Below the pieces are notes generated by a model. That model was not told where the DNA came from, did not search any database, and saw only the letters and a program-made list of their open reading frames with translations. The position numbers were made by a program, and so were the translations under genes. A DNA stretch of 64,000 nt. Origin: ZC4RG19 sp017577565. Its GTDB lineage: Bacteria > Actinomycetota > Acidimicrobiia > Acidimicrobiales > VFJN01. Location of the stretch: assembly GCA_047459075.1 (NCBI GenBank), contig VSCH01000012.1, forward strand, positions 1 through 64,000. The letters are read 5' to 3'. Of the stretch, positions 16,072-24,176 are shown piece after piece (within the stretch, counting starts at the first letter, position 1; every line of letters starts with the position of its first letter).

Positions 16072-18164
16072 TCCCGCCACCGCCCGCCCGCCGCGACCCG
16101 GTGGTCGACGTCGTCCACGGCGTCGAGGTGCCCGACCCGTACCGGTGGCTGGAGGACGGTGACGCCCCCGAGACCCGGGCCTGGGTCGAGGCGGCCAACG
16201 CCCGCACCCGGGCGCTGCTCGACGCCCGCCCCGACCGGGCCGGGCTGGTGGCACGGTTCGCGGCGCTGTTCCGGGCCGGCACCGCCACGGCGCCGGCCGT
16301 CCGGGGCGGCCGGGTGTTCTCGCTCGACCGCTGGGGCGACCTCGAGCAGGCCGTGCTGGCCGTCCGGGACCTGCACGGCGACCGCCGGCCCGCCCCCCGG
16401 ACCGTCGTCGACCCCCACGCGCTGACCGGCGACGCCACCGCCGCCCTCGACTGGTACGCGCCGTCGCTCGACGGGCGCCTCGTGGCCTTCGGGGTGTCCA
16501 CCGGCGGCGACGAGCGCAGCACCCTGCACGTGGCCGACGTGGCGACCGGCGAGCTGCTGGCCGACCGCATCCCGTTCACCCGGGCGGCCTCGGTGGCCTG
16601 GGCGCCGGACGGCTCGGGCTTCGCCTACACCCGCTACCCGGACCCGGCCGTCGTCGGCGAGGAGGCGGCGAACTACCACCGGACGGTCTGGTGGCACCGG
16701 CTGGGCGACGACCCGGCCGTCGACGAGCTCGTCTTCGACGACCTCGTCGACGAGACGGCGTGGCCGTCGGTCGAGCTGTCCCGCGACGGCCGGTGGCTGC
16801 TCGTCGAGGTGTCGCTCGGCTGGACCCGGGTCGACGTCCACCTCGTCGACCGCGCCCGCGGCGAGCGGCGCACCGTCGTCGAGGGCGTCGAGGCGGTCAG
16901 CTCGTTCACCGTCGTCGGCGACCGGCTGGTCGGGACCACCACGCTGGACGCGCCCCGGGGCCGGGTCGTGGCCGCGCCGCTGGACGCCCCGACGCCCGAG
17001 CACTGGCGGACCGTCGTGCCCGAGTCCGACGACGTCGTCGAGGGCGTGGCGGTCACGGCGGGGTCGCTGCTCGTCGCCTCGTCCCGCAGCGCCCTCGGCC
17101 GCCTGACCCGGCTGCCGCTCGCCGCCGTGCGCGACCCGGGGGCGGCCGGGGACCCGGTCGAGATCCCGCTGCCCGAGCCCGGCTCGATCGTCGGCCTGGC
17201 CGGCGACCGCGACAGCGAGGCGGCCGTGGTCGCCTTCACCTCGTGGGCCCGGCCCACCGGCCTGTGGCGGTGGTCCCCGGCCGACGCCGGCGTGCCCCCG
17301 GAGGACGGCCCGCCGCTCGAGCCGTGGTCCGACCTGCCCTCGCCGGTCGACCCCGCCGCCTACCGCGTGGGGGTCGACCGCTACCCCTCCACCGACGGCA
17401 CCGAGATCACGCTGTTCACGCTCCGCCGCGCCGAGGCCGAGCCCGGCCCGGGCACGCCGACGCTGCTCACCGGCTACGGCGGCTTCGCCGTGTCCATGAG
17501 CCCCGCCTACACCCCCGCCGGCGTGGCGGTCGCCGACGACGGCGGCGTCTACGCCGTCGCCTGCCTCCGGGGCGGCGGGGAGCACGGCGAGGACTGGCAC
17601 CGGGCGGGCATGCGCGAGCGCAAGCAGCAGGTGTTCGACGACTTCGCCGCCGCCGCCGACTGGCTGGTCGCCCGCGGCCGCACGAGCCGCGAGCGCCTCG
17701 CGATCCGGGGCGGCAGCAACGGCGGCCTGCTGGTGGCCGCCACGATCACGCAGCGGCCCGACCTGTGCCGGGCCGCCGTGTGCGCCGTGCCGCTCACCGA
17801 CATGGTGCGCTTCCCCCGCTTCCTCATCGCCCGCCTGTGGACCCCCGAGTACGGCGACCCCGACGACCCCGAGGAGTTCCGCTGGCTGTGGGCGTACTCG
17901 CCCTACCACCACGTCGTGGAGGGCACCTGCTACCCGGCGACGCTCGTGCTCACCGGCGAGCACGACAGCCGCGTCGACCCCGCCCACGCCCGCAAGTTCG
18001 GGGCCGCGCTGGCGTGGGCCACGAGCTGCGGCGACGAGCGGCCGGTGCTCGTGCGGGTCGAGCCCCGCGCCGGCCACGGCCAGGGCAAGCCGGCGTCCAC
18101 GCAGGCCGAGGAGGCGGCCGACGTCCACTCGTTCCTCCGCTGGCAGATCGGGCTGGGAGCATGA
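16062..18164 (+). CDS. S9A prolyl oligopeptidase
   Basis: A 700-residue serine peptidase. The N-terminal block DPVVDVVHGVEVPDPYRWLE and a beta-propeller precede a C-terminal alpha/beta-hydrolase domain. Catalytic Ser is in GGSNGGLL, Asp in HDSRVDP, His in RAGHGQGKP. The LTGYGGFAVS and CLRGGGEHGEDWH blocks are typical of the family. No signal peptide is present, so it is probably cytoplasmic, cleaving short proline-containing peptides. The ATG overlaps the RES gene, which is unusual company for a toxin. Confidence 0.95.
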   Translation: MGLIPPPPARRDPVVDVVHGVEVPDPYRWLEDGDAPETRAWVEAANARTRALLDARPDRAGLVARFAALFRAGTATAPAVRGGRVFSLDRWGDLEQAVLAVRDLHGDRRPAPRTVVDPHALTGDATAALDWYAPSLDGRLVAFGVSTGGDERSTLHVADVATGELLADRIPFTRAASVAWAPDGSGFAYTRYPDPAVVGEEAANYHRTVWWHRLGDDPAVDELVFDDLVDETAWPSVELSRDGRWLLVEVSLGWTRVDVHLVDRARGERRTVVEGVEAVSSFTVVGDRLVGTTTLDAPRGRVVAAPLDAPTPEHWRTVVPESDDVVEGVAVTAGSLLVASSRSALGRLTRLPLAAVRDPGAAGDPVEIPLPEPGSIVGLAGDRDSEAAVVAFTSWARPTGLWRWSPADAGVPPEDGPPLEPWSDLPSPVDPAAYRVGVDRYPSTDGTEITLFTLRRAEAEPGPGTPTLLTGYGGFAVSMSPAYTPAGVAVADDGGVYAVACLRGGGEHGEDWHRAGMRERKQQVFDDFAAAADWLVARGRTSRERLAIRGGSNGGLLVAATITQRPDLCRAAVCAVPLTDMVRFPRFLIARLWTPEYGDPDDPEEFRWLWAYSPYHHVVEGTCYPATLVLTGEHDSRVDPAHARKFGAALAWATSCGDERPVLVRVEPRAGHGQGKPASTQAEEAADVHSFLRWQIGLGA

Positions 18165-19120
18165 CCGACGACGATCGCACCGAGTTCGACCGCATCCGCA
18201 CGGCCTGCGCCACCGTCGCCGGACGGGCCGGGCACGTGACCATCGACCTCGACGCGCTCGACCGGCTGGCCGGCACGATCGCACCCGAGGAGCCGCCGCT
18301 GCTGCCGGAGGAGCGCCCCGCCGGCGACGAGGAGGCCATGGCCATGGAGGTCCTGGCCTGGAACGCGGTGAACTTCGGCTCCGGCTGGTTCCCGGTCCTG
18401 CGCAAGCGCGAGGGCCTCTCCGGTGCCCGCAGCCTGGCCGAGTCGCTCGCCGACCACGTGGCCGAGCACGGCCCGCCGACCGCCGAGTGGCTGTGCGGCG
18501 TCGACGTCGCGACCTGCGCGGCGATCTTCGGCCAGCCCCACCCGGGCCCGGTCGACGACCTGCTGGAGCTGTTCGCCCGGGCCTGGCACGACCTCGGCGC
18601 CCTGCTGGCCGAGCACCACGGCGGCTCGGCCGCCGCGCTCGTCCGGTCCGCCGAGGGGTCGGCGGACCGGCTGGTGACGACGCTGGGGTCGATGCCGCTC
18701 GCCGCCGACGTGGCCCGCTACGGCGAGGAGGGCGACGAGCTCGAGGTGCCCTTCTACAAGCGGGCGCAGATCACCGTGTCGCACCTCGTGCGGGCCTTCG
18801 GCGGCGAGGGGCTCGGCCGGTTCGAGGACGCCGACCGGCTCACCGCCTTCGCCGACAACCTCGTCCCCCACGTGCTGCGCATGGCCGGGGTCCTCGTCTA
18901 CGACGACGACCTCGCCGGGCGCATCGAGCGAGGCGAGCTGCTCGAGCCGGGCAGCGCCGAGGAGGTCGAGATCCGGGCCTGCGCCGTCCACGCCGTCGAG
19001 CTGCTCGCCCACCGGACCGGCGCCACCCCGGCCGCCATCGACCACCAGCTGTGGCAGCGGGGGCAGGACCCGGCCATCAAGGCGGTGCCCCGGCACCGCT
19101 GCCGCTGCAGCTGGTACTGA
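18161..19120 (+). CDS. Queuosine-5'-phosphate N-glycosylase-like (DUF2419/Qng1) protein
   Basis: A 319-residue protein of the queuosine salvage family. Diagnostic blocks: LAWNAVNFGSGWFPVLRKRE, EWLCGVDVATCAAIFG, FYKRAQITVSHLV, LTAFADNLVPHVLRMAGVL and EEVEIRACAVHAVELL, and a C-terminal HQLWQRG. Qng1 enzymes release queuine from queuosine-5'-monophosphate. The ATGA overlap with the peptidase suggests an operon from 14801 to 19120. No tgt or queuine transporter is in the window. Confidence 0.85.
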   Translation: MTDDDRTEFDRIRTACATVAGRAGHVTIDLDALDRLAGTIAPEEPPLLPEERPAGDEEAMAMEVLAWNAVNFGSGWFPVLRKREGLSGARSLAESLADHVAEHGPPTAEWLCGVDVATCAAIFGQPHPGPVDDLLELFARAWHDLGALLAEHHGGSAAALVRSAEGSADRLVTTLGSMPLAADVARYGEEGDELEVPFYKRAQITVSHLVRAFGGEGLGRFEDADRLTAFADNLVPHVLRMAGVLVYDDDLAGRIERGELLEPGSAEEVEIRACAVHAVELLAHRTGATPAAIDHQLWQRGQDPAIKAVPRHRCRCSWY

Positions 19121-19165
19121 CGGCGCCGGGCCTCGTCGGCACGATGAGCGGGCGGCGCCGCGCTG

Positions 19166-19171
19166 TAGGGT
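19166..19171 (+). promoter_or_regulatory. -10 element (TAGGGT) before 19181 gene
   Basis: TAGGGT lies 9 nt before the ATG at 19181 and 3 nt before an in-frame GTG at 19175, so transcription probably starts within a few bases of the ATG. Confidence 0.4.
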
Positions 19172-19180
19172 GCCGTGGCC

Positions 19181-19783
19181 ATGCTCGACCACGTCTTCAC
19201 CGATGCCATCGGCGCCCTGCGCGACTCCCTGGAGCGGGCCTTCCTCGAACGCCAGGCGTTCGAGGAGCGCTTCCAGGTCGACGTGCTGCTGGGCGACGTG
19301 ACGTGGGAGACCTCCTACGGCCTGCCGGGCGAGGGCCTGCCGCCCCGGGTGCAGGCCGACCTGACCCTCGACTGGCCGACGTGGGCGCAGACCGCCTACC
19401 GGTCCTGGTACGTCGGCGAGCCGTTCAACGACCCGCCGCGCATCGAGATCGAGCTCGTCATCCGGGTCCAGCGCCTGGCCGAGGCGCCCGACCCCAAGGT
19501 GGTGCTCGCCGTGCTGCCCGAGACCAGCGCCCCCATCGGCACGGAGCGACTCGAGCGGTCGGGGCCGACGATCGAGACCGTCTGCTCGGCCGACCTGGAG
19601 GAGCGCGAGTACGCCATCGAGGTGTCCTACGAGGGCAGCTACGAGCTCGACGAGGCCGCGCTCGAGGACGGCAGCATCCTCGACGACCACCTCAGCGCCA
19701 TGGGCGGGTGGATCGCCTCGACGCTGGTGAAGCTCGGCGACCTGAGCCTGCCCTTCCTCCCGCCGGTCGACGAGGACCACTGA
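19181..19783 (+). CDS. Conserved-looking hypothetical protein
   Basis: A 200-residue acidic protein. The first 30 residues are helical (AIGALRDSLERAFLERQAFEE), then a beta-rich region (FQVDVLLGDVTWETSYG, PRIEIELVIRVQRL) and a C-terminal strand-helix-strand with a short hydrophobic end. No signal peptide or cysteines. Codon use equals that of its neighbours, so it is very probably a real gene. I do not recognise the family. Confidence 0.7.
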   Translation: MLDHVFTDAIGALRDSLERAFLERQAFEERFQVDVLLGDVTWETSYGLPGEGLPPRVQADLTLDWPTWAQTAYRSWYVGEPFNDPPRIEIELVIRVQRLAEAPDPKVVLAVLPETSAPIGTERLERSGPTIETVCSADLEEREYAIEVSYEGSYELDEAALEDGSILDDHLSAMGGWIASTLVKLGDLSLPFLPPVDEDH

Positions 19784-19852
19784 CCCGGCGGACCGGCCGA
19801 CGCGAGGCGTGAGGGTTCCACCACTCTCCGCTTGACCTTTTCCCGCCGCTGC

Positions 19853-19864
19853 GGAAACGTTTCC
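19853..19864. promoter_or_regulatory. LacI-type palindrome overlapping a promoter
   Basis: GGAAACGTTTCC is a perfect 12-bp palindrome with the CG centre favoured by LacI-family repressors. TTGACC (19832-19837) with 17-bp spacing puts the -10 at 19855-19860, inside the palindrome. It lies 66 nt before the exported protein gene. No LacI gene is in the window. Confidence 0.5.
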
Positions 19865-19930
19865 CCGACACCTCCAGCTTCTCCCCCGCCGGGCCCGCCC
19901 GGTGCCCCCCTGTGTCGAGGAGGCCGTCGC

Positions 19931-20881
19931 ATGTCCAAGCGTCCCGCGCGCTGGCTCGCCGCCGTCCTGTGCGCGCTCGCCATCGGCGCCGCCGGCTCGT
20001 GCCACGTCCCGGAGAGCCACGTCACCCGCAGCTACTACATGGCCCGCAACAGCAAGGACGACGCGGTGCTGCTCGGCTGCCGCAACGCCGACAAGACGGG
20101 CCGGATGACGCTGTTCTTCGGCGCCCCGACCTGGGCCCGGGGCGGCTACGGGGCCACGGCCTGGGGCGCCCCGGACATGCACCTGTGGGACATCCAGAAC
20201 ACGGTCATGGACTTCATCCGGGGCTACGCCTGGTGCCGCACCAACAGCAGCCACCGCATCCAGATCGGCATCGGCACCTCCAACAGCACCATCGACAGCC
20301 GATCCGTCGACTGGCTGCAGGGCCACGGGCGGGCCTGGGCCACCTCGGTGCGCAACGTCGCCGCCTGGGCCAACCGCTACTACCCCGGCGTCGCCCAGGT
20401 CTACGGCGCCTGGGACTTCGAGCCGTCGTGGTCGTCGTTCCAGAAGGCCGACGCGTGGATGAACGGCTACGACGGCTACCCGGGCCGCCAGCCGCTGTTC
20501 ATCAACGCCTCGGCCGACGGCTGCTCGACCAGCAACGCCAACAACTCGGCCTGCAACAACGGCTGGACCCAGCAGCGGGTGTGGCACCTGGCCTGGGAGC
20601 ACGACCCGTCGCTGCCGATCCCGCAGATCTACACGACGAGCGGCAACCAGGCCCGCCAGTGGCAGCTCATCGACCTGTGGGCGACCGTCAACCGGCGGGA
20701 CGGCATCTACTTCTACGGGACGATGACCCAGTGGGGGGCCTGCCAGCAGGTCGGTGGGTGCCGGGGCACGGACAACACGCCCCACAACGGCCACGACCAG
20801 CTCCTCTGGTGGCTCAACAGCGACAGCCGAACGTCCCAGCCGAGCCTCCAGACCATGACCGACATGCACTGGAACTCGTGA
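19931..20881 (+). CDS. Exported protein of unknown function, glycoside hydrolase-like composition
   Basis: A 316-residue protein. The signal sequence is SKRPARWLAAVLCALAIGAAG followed by SC at residues 23-24, so it may be a lipoprotein. The mature part is rich in Trp, Tyr and Asn (FFGAPTWARGGYGATAW, VAQVYGAWDFEPSW, IYFYGTMTQWGAC), has several Cys and resembles secreted TIM-barrel or lectin-like actinobacterial proteins. A GAGGAGG sequence precedes the ATG. A LacI-type palindrome upstream hints at carbohydrate control, but the activity is unknown. Confidence 0.75.
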   Translation: MSKRPARWLAAVLCALAIGAAGSCHVPESHVTRSYYMARNSKDDAVLLGCRNADKTGRMTLFFGAPTWARGGYGATAWGAPDMHLWDIQNTVMDFIRGYAWCRTNSSHRIQIGIGTSNSTIDSRSVDWLQGHGRAWATSVRNVAAWANRYYPGVAQVYGAWDFEPSWSSFQKADAWMNGYDGYPGRQPLFINASADGCSTSNANNSACNNGWTQQRVWHLAWEHDPSLPIPQIYTTSGNQARQWQLIDLWATVNRRDGIYFYGTMTQWGACQQVGGCRGTDNTPHNGHDQLLWWLNSDSRTSQPSLQTMTDMHWNS

Positions 20882-20894
20882 TCGGAGCGGTGCC

Positions 20895-21557
20895 ATGAGC
20901 GACGAGCGCACCTCCACCACATCCGGCCGGCGCCGGCCCCGGGGCCGGGGCGCGGTCCTGTTCGCCGCCCTGGTGCTGTCCGCGGTCGCGGCGTCCGCCG
21001 CGGCCAGCGCGGCCCTGAGCCAGGAGGCCCCCGACCCGCTCGAGCAGCAGATGGAGGCCGAGATCGAGGCCATGGTCGACGCCGGGATCCCGCCCGACCA
21101 CCCAAAGGTCGAGATGCTCGAGGAGGAGCTGGCCGAGCTCGAGGAGGCCGGGGACGCGGGCGCACCGGCCGAGCCCGGCGTCGACGTCGAGGCGATGATC
21201 GAGGAGGCCGAGGAGGCCGAGGCGCGGGAGGAGGCCGGGGTCGCGCCGGCCGAGCCGGCGTGGGACTCGGGCGAGGTGCTGTGCGAGGTCGTCCCCGGGA
21301 TCCTCGGCCCCGACGAGATCGCCGGCGCCCGCTGCGCCAGCGTCCCCCAGCCCGACGGCACCACCCGCTACGTCGCCGTCGCCCCCGACGGGACGGTGCG
21401 GACCGTCGCGTTCGGCCACGACGGCCAGGTGCGCCGGCTGGCCGACGTCGCCGTCGGCGCCCCGGTCGGGCCGGACGCCGCGCTGACGGCCACGGCGGAG
21501 GGCCACCTGGCGGTGGCGCCGCCCGGCCAGGCGCCGCGGACCGTCGACCTACCCTGA
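20895..21557 (+). CDS. Exported acidic protein of unknown function
   Basis: A 220-residue protein. An Arg-rich N-terminus (RRRPRGRG) precedes a hydrophobic signal or anchor segment (AVLFAALVLSAVAASAAASA). A long acidic stretch rich in Glu/Ala follows (LEEELAELEEAGD), likely coiled-coil or disordered, then a C-terminal beta region (TRYVAVAPDGTVRTVAFGHD). The ATG is 13 nt after the preceding stop, so it is probably co-transcribed. The end overlaps the convergent cbiO by 9 nt. Confidence 0.65.
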   Translation: MSDERTSTTSGRRRPRGRGAVLFAALVLSAVAASAAASAALSQEAPDPLEQQMEAEIEAMVDAGIPPDHPKVEMLEEELAELEEAGDAGAPAEPGVDVEAMIEEAEEAEAREEAGVAPAEPAWDSGEVLCEVVPGILGPDEIAGARCASVPQPDGTTRYVAVAPDGTVRTVAFGHDGQVRRLADVAVGAPVGPDAALTATAEGHLAVAPPGQAPRTVDLP

Positions 21558-22349
21558 CCGGTCCGGGTCGCGGAGCAGGCGCCGGTCGAAGCCCCAGGGC
21601 AGCTCGAGCCGGTGGGCGGCGAGGAGGTCGTCGTCGGCCAGGACCTGGGCGATCGGGCCGTCGGCCACCAGCTCACCCCCGTCGAGCACCGCCGCCCGGG
21701 TGCACAGCTGGAGCGCCGCCACCAGGTCGTGGGTGACGACGACGAGCGTGACGTCCAGGCCCGCGACCAGCTCGACCAGCTCGCGCCGGGCGACCGGGTC
21801 GAGGTGCGAGGTCGGCTCGTCGAGCACGAGGACGTCGGGCTCCATGGCCAGCACCGTGGCCAGGGCGGCCCGGCGGGCCTCGCCGCCGCTCAGGTGGTGG
21901 GGCGGCCGGTCGGCGACACCGGTCAGGCCGACCGCGGCCAGCGCCGCCTCGACCCGCTCGTCCAGCTCGGCGCCCCGGAGGCCGAGGTTGGCCGGCCCGA
22001 AGGCCACGTCGTCGCGCACGGTGGGCATGAACAGCTGGTCGTCGGGGTCCTGGAACACGACGCCCACCCGGCGGCGCACCTCCCGGAGGTGCGGCTCCTC
22101 GACCGGCAGGCCGACGACCTCGACGGTGCCGGCGGTGGGGCGGAGCACGCCGTTGAGGTGCAGCACGAGGGTCGTCTTGCCGGCGCCGTTCGGCCCGAGC
22201 ACCGCCAGCCGCTCACCGGGGGCGACGTCGAGGTCGATGCCCCGCAGCACCGGCCGGGCCCCGGGGTAGGCGAAGGTGACGCCCCGCAGGCGCAGCGCCG
22301 GCGCCCCACCGGCCACCCCGTCCGCCGCCGTCGGCGCGGTCGCCGTCAC
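21549..22349 (-). CDS. cbiO: Cobalt/nickel ECF-type ABC transporter ATP-binding protein
   Basis: A 266-residue ABC ATPase: Walker A GPNGAGKTT, Q-loop VVFQDPDDQLF, signature HHLSGGEARRAALA, Walker B DVLVLDEPTSHLDP and H-loop VVVTHD. The QDPDDQLF form is typical of CbiO/EcfA. The GTG at 22349 overlaps the cbiQ stop as GTGA. It powers uptake with CbiM, CbiN and CbiQ encoded upstream. Confidence 0.9.
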   Translation of the reverse strand: MTATAPTAADGVAGGAPALRLRGVTFAYPGARPVLRGIDLDVAPGERLAVLGPNGAGKTTLVLHLNGVLRPTAGTVEVVGLPVEEPHLREVRRRVGVVFQDPDDQLFMPTVRDDVAFGPANLGLRGAELDERVEAALAAVGLTGVADRPPHHLSGGEARRAALATVLAMEPDVLVLDEPTSHLDPVARRELVELVAGLDVTLVVVTHDLVAALQLCTRAAVLDGGELVADGPIAQVLADDDLLAAHRLELPWGFDRRLLRDPDRSG

Positions 22350-23119
22350 GGCCCCCACCCGACGAGCGCGGCGGCGACGACGAGCGCGGCCACGGCCGGC
22401 ACGGCCAGCGCGGCCGCCCACGCCGCCGGTCCGACGGGGGCCTCGGGGCGCCAGGCCGGCAGCCGCCCGTCCCAGCCCCGGGACACCATGGCCAGGTGCA
22501 CCCGCTCGCCCCGCTCGTAGGTGCGCACGAAGAGCGTGCCCGCGGTGGCGGCGACGGCCCGGGCCTGCCAGATCCAGCGGGGGTCGTGCGCCCGGCTGAT
22601 CCTGGCCACCTGGAGGCGGCGCATCTCGCCGGCGACGACCTCCAGGTAGCGCAGCATCGACCCGGCGACGGCGGTGAAGGCCGGCGGGGCGCCCAGCCGC
22701 TCGACGCCCCGCAGCAGGTCGGGGACGGGCGTGGTGGCGACGAGGACGAGCGCGGCGGCGAGGCCGAGCACGCCCTTGGCCACGACGTTCCACGCCGCCC
22801 ACAGCCCGTCCACCGACAGGGCGACCCCGAGCACCTCGACCCGGGGGCCGCGGGCGACGAACGGCAGCGCCAGCGCGAAGGCGACGAACGGCAGCTCGAC
22901 GGCCAGGCGGGGCAGCACCGCCCGCAGGGGCACCCGCCCGAGCCGGCCGACGGCCACCACCAGCGCGGCGTGGACGCCGAAGGCCCACACCGCCCGGCGG
23001 GGCGTGCAGACGACGGCCACGACGAACAGCAGGGTGGCCAGGACCTTGACGTGCGGGGCGAGCCCGTGGACGGGGCTGGGCCCCGGGACCTGGAGGGGCC
23101 GCAGCCGCCCGGCGCTCAT
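22346..23119 (-). CDS. cbiQ: Cobalt/nickel ECF transporter transmembrane protein CbiQ
   Basis: A 257-residue T component. Hydrophobic segments in the first 120 residues and the coupling helices SMLRYLEVVAGEMRRLQVAR and FVRTYERGERVHLAMVSRGW are present (the Ala-Arg-x motifs that contact CbiO). The ATG at 23119 overlaps the cbiN stop as ATGA. Confidence 0.9.
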   Translation of the reverse strand: MSAGRLRPLQVPGPSPVHGLAPHVKVLATLLFVVAVVCTPRRAVWAFGVHAALVVAVGRLGRVPLRAVLPRLAVELPFVAFALALPFVARGPRVEVLGVALSVDGLWAAWNVVAKGVLGLAAALVLVATTPVPDLLRGVERLGAPPAFTAVAGSMLRYLEVVAGEMRRLQVARISRAHDPRWIWQARAVAATAGTLFVRTYERGERVHLAMVSRGWDGRLPAWRPEAPVGPAAWAAALAVPAVAALVVAAALVGWGP

Positions 23120-23433
23120 GGCGCCCCGGTCGCGCCCCGTCCCCGCCGCCGCACGAGCCGGAAGACCACGGCGCCGACCGCGAGGGTGACGAGCACGCCG
23201 GCCACGCCGGCCAGGCCGCCCGACAGCCGCTCGTCGTCGACGCCCTCGACGCCGTAGCCGGCGAGGGGGCTGTCGTCCAGCAGGTGGTCCTCGGCCCGGT
23301 CGACGAAGCCGTGGTCCTCGGCGACCCGCTCGAGCCCGTCGGGGCTGGTCGACGCGTACCAGCTGACGACGCCGGCCAGCAGCAGCGCGAGGGCGACGGC
23401 CGCCGCCCAGAACCCGCGCCCGCGCCGGGTCAC
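23116..23433 (-). CDS. cbiN: CbiN-like PDGLE-domain protein
   Basis: A 105-residue membrane protein with one N-terminal and one C-terminal hydrophobic helix. The PDGLE motif sits after the first helix (STSPDGLERVAEDHGF). Such proteins are small CbiN-like partners of CbiM. The GTG at 23433 overlaps the cbiM stop. Confidence 0.85.
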   Translation of the reverse strand: MTRRGRGFWAAAVALALLLAGVVSWYASTSPDGLERVAEDHGFVDRAEDHLLDDSPLAGYGVEGVDDERLSGGLAGVAGVLVTLAVGAVVFRLVRRRGRGATGAP

Positions 23434-24122
23434 CCCGGCACCTCCTCGGCGCCCACCCCCGGCGCCGGCGGGTGCGGCGCGCCGGGGCCGTCGCGCACGA
23501 GGTCGGGCCGGGCCCGGAGCACGGCGCCGACGACCAGCGCGGTGAGGACGCCCTCGCCGACGCCGATGAGCACGTGGGTGCCGACCATGGCGGCGAGCAC
23601 GCGCCCGAGGTCGACGTCCGCGGTGCCGCCCACGGCGAACTCGAGGACGAAGGCGGCGGCCGCCAGCGGCACCGAGGCGAACGCCGCCAGCCCGGCGGCC
23701 AGCTCGACGCCGGCGGCACGGTCGGGCAGCACCGCCCGGAGCGCCCGGTACACCAGCCAGCCGCCGAGGCAGCCCACCACCGCCAGGTTGACCACGTTGA
23801 GGCCGAGCGCGGTCAGGCCGCCGTCGGCGAACAGGAGCGCCTGCACCGCGAGCACGACCGTGATGCACACCACCCCCGCCCACGGCCCGACCAGCACGGC
23901 CGCCAGCACGCCGCCGAGCAGGTGGCCGCTCGTGCCCGCGGCGACCGGGAAGTTGAGCATCTGCGCCGCGAAGATGAAGGCTGCGGTGACCGCGGCCAGC
24001 GGCACCTGCCGCTCGCCCAGCTGCTCGCCGCACCGCCGGGCGGCGACGGCGACCGACCCGGCCGCCACGACGCCGGCGACGGCGGAGGTCGGGGCGTCGA
24101 CGAAGCCGTCGGGGATGTGCAT
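23430..24122 (-). CDS. cbiM: Cobalt/nickel uptake substrate-binding membrane protein CbiM
   Basis: A 230-residue membrane protein beginning MHIPDGFVDAPT, where the N-terminal Met-His-Ile binds the metal. FPVAAGTSGHLLGGVLAA and the later helices are typical. It starts with ATG at 24122; TAACGT lies 8 nt upstream and a Nur-like box follows further up. Cobalt and nickel cannot be told apart from sequence alone; the box favours nickel. Confidence 0.9.
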   Translation of the reverse strand: MHIPDGFVDAPTSAVAGVVAAGSVAVAARRCGEQLGERQVPLAAVTAAFIFAAQMLNFPVAAGTSGHLLGGVLAAVLVGPWAGVVCITVVLAVQALLFADGGLTALGLNVVNLAVVGCLGGWLVYRALRAVLPDRAAGVELAAGLAAFASVPLAAAAFVLEFAVGGTADVDLGRVLAAMVGTHVLIGVGEGVLTALVVGAVLRARPDLVRDGPGAPHPPAPGVGAEEVPG

Positions 24123-24130
24123 CGGGGCGA

Positions 24131-24152
24131 ACGTTACTGCAATACAGTTGCA
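24131..24152. promoter_or_regulatory. Nur-like operator with -10 elements, cbiM/fur intergenic
   Basis: TGCAA-TACAG-TTGCA at 24138-24152 is a perfect 5-5-5 inverted repeat matching the streptomycete Nur consensus. It overlaps TACAGT (24143-24148, possible -10 of the Fur-family gene). It lies directly upstream of TAACGT (minus strand, 24131-24136), the probable -10 of a leaderless cbiM. A bound repressor would block both. Confidence 0.7.
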
Positions 24153-24176
24153 TCAGGAACCGAGGTGCAAGAACCG

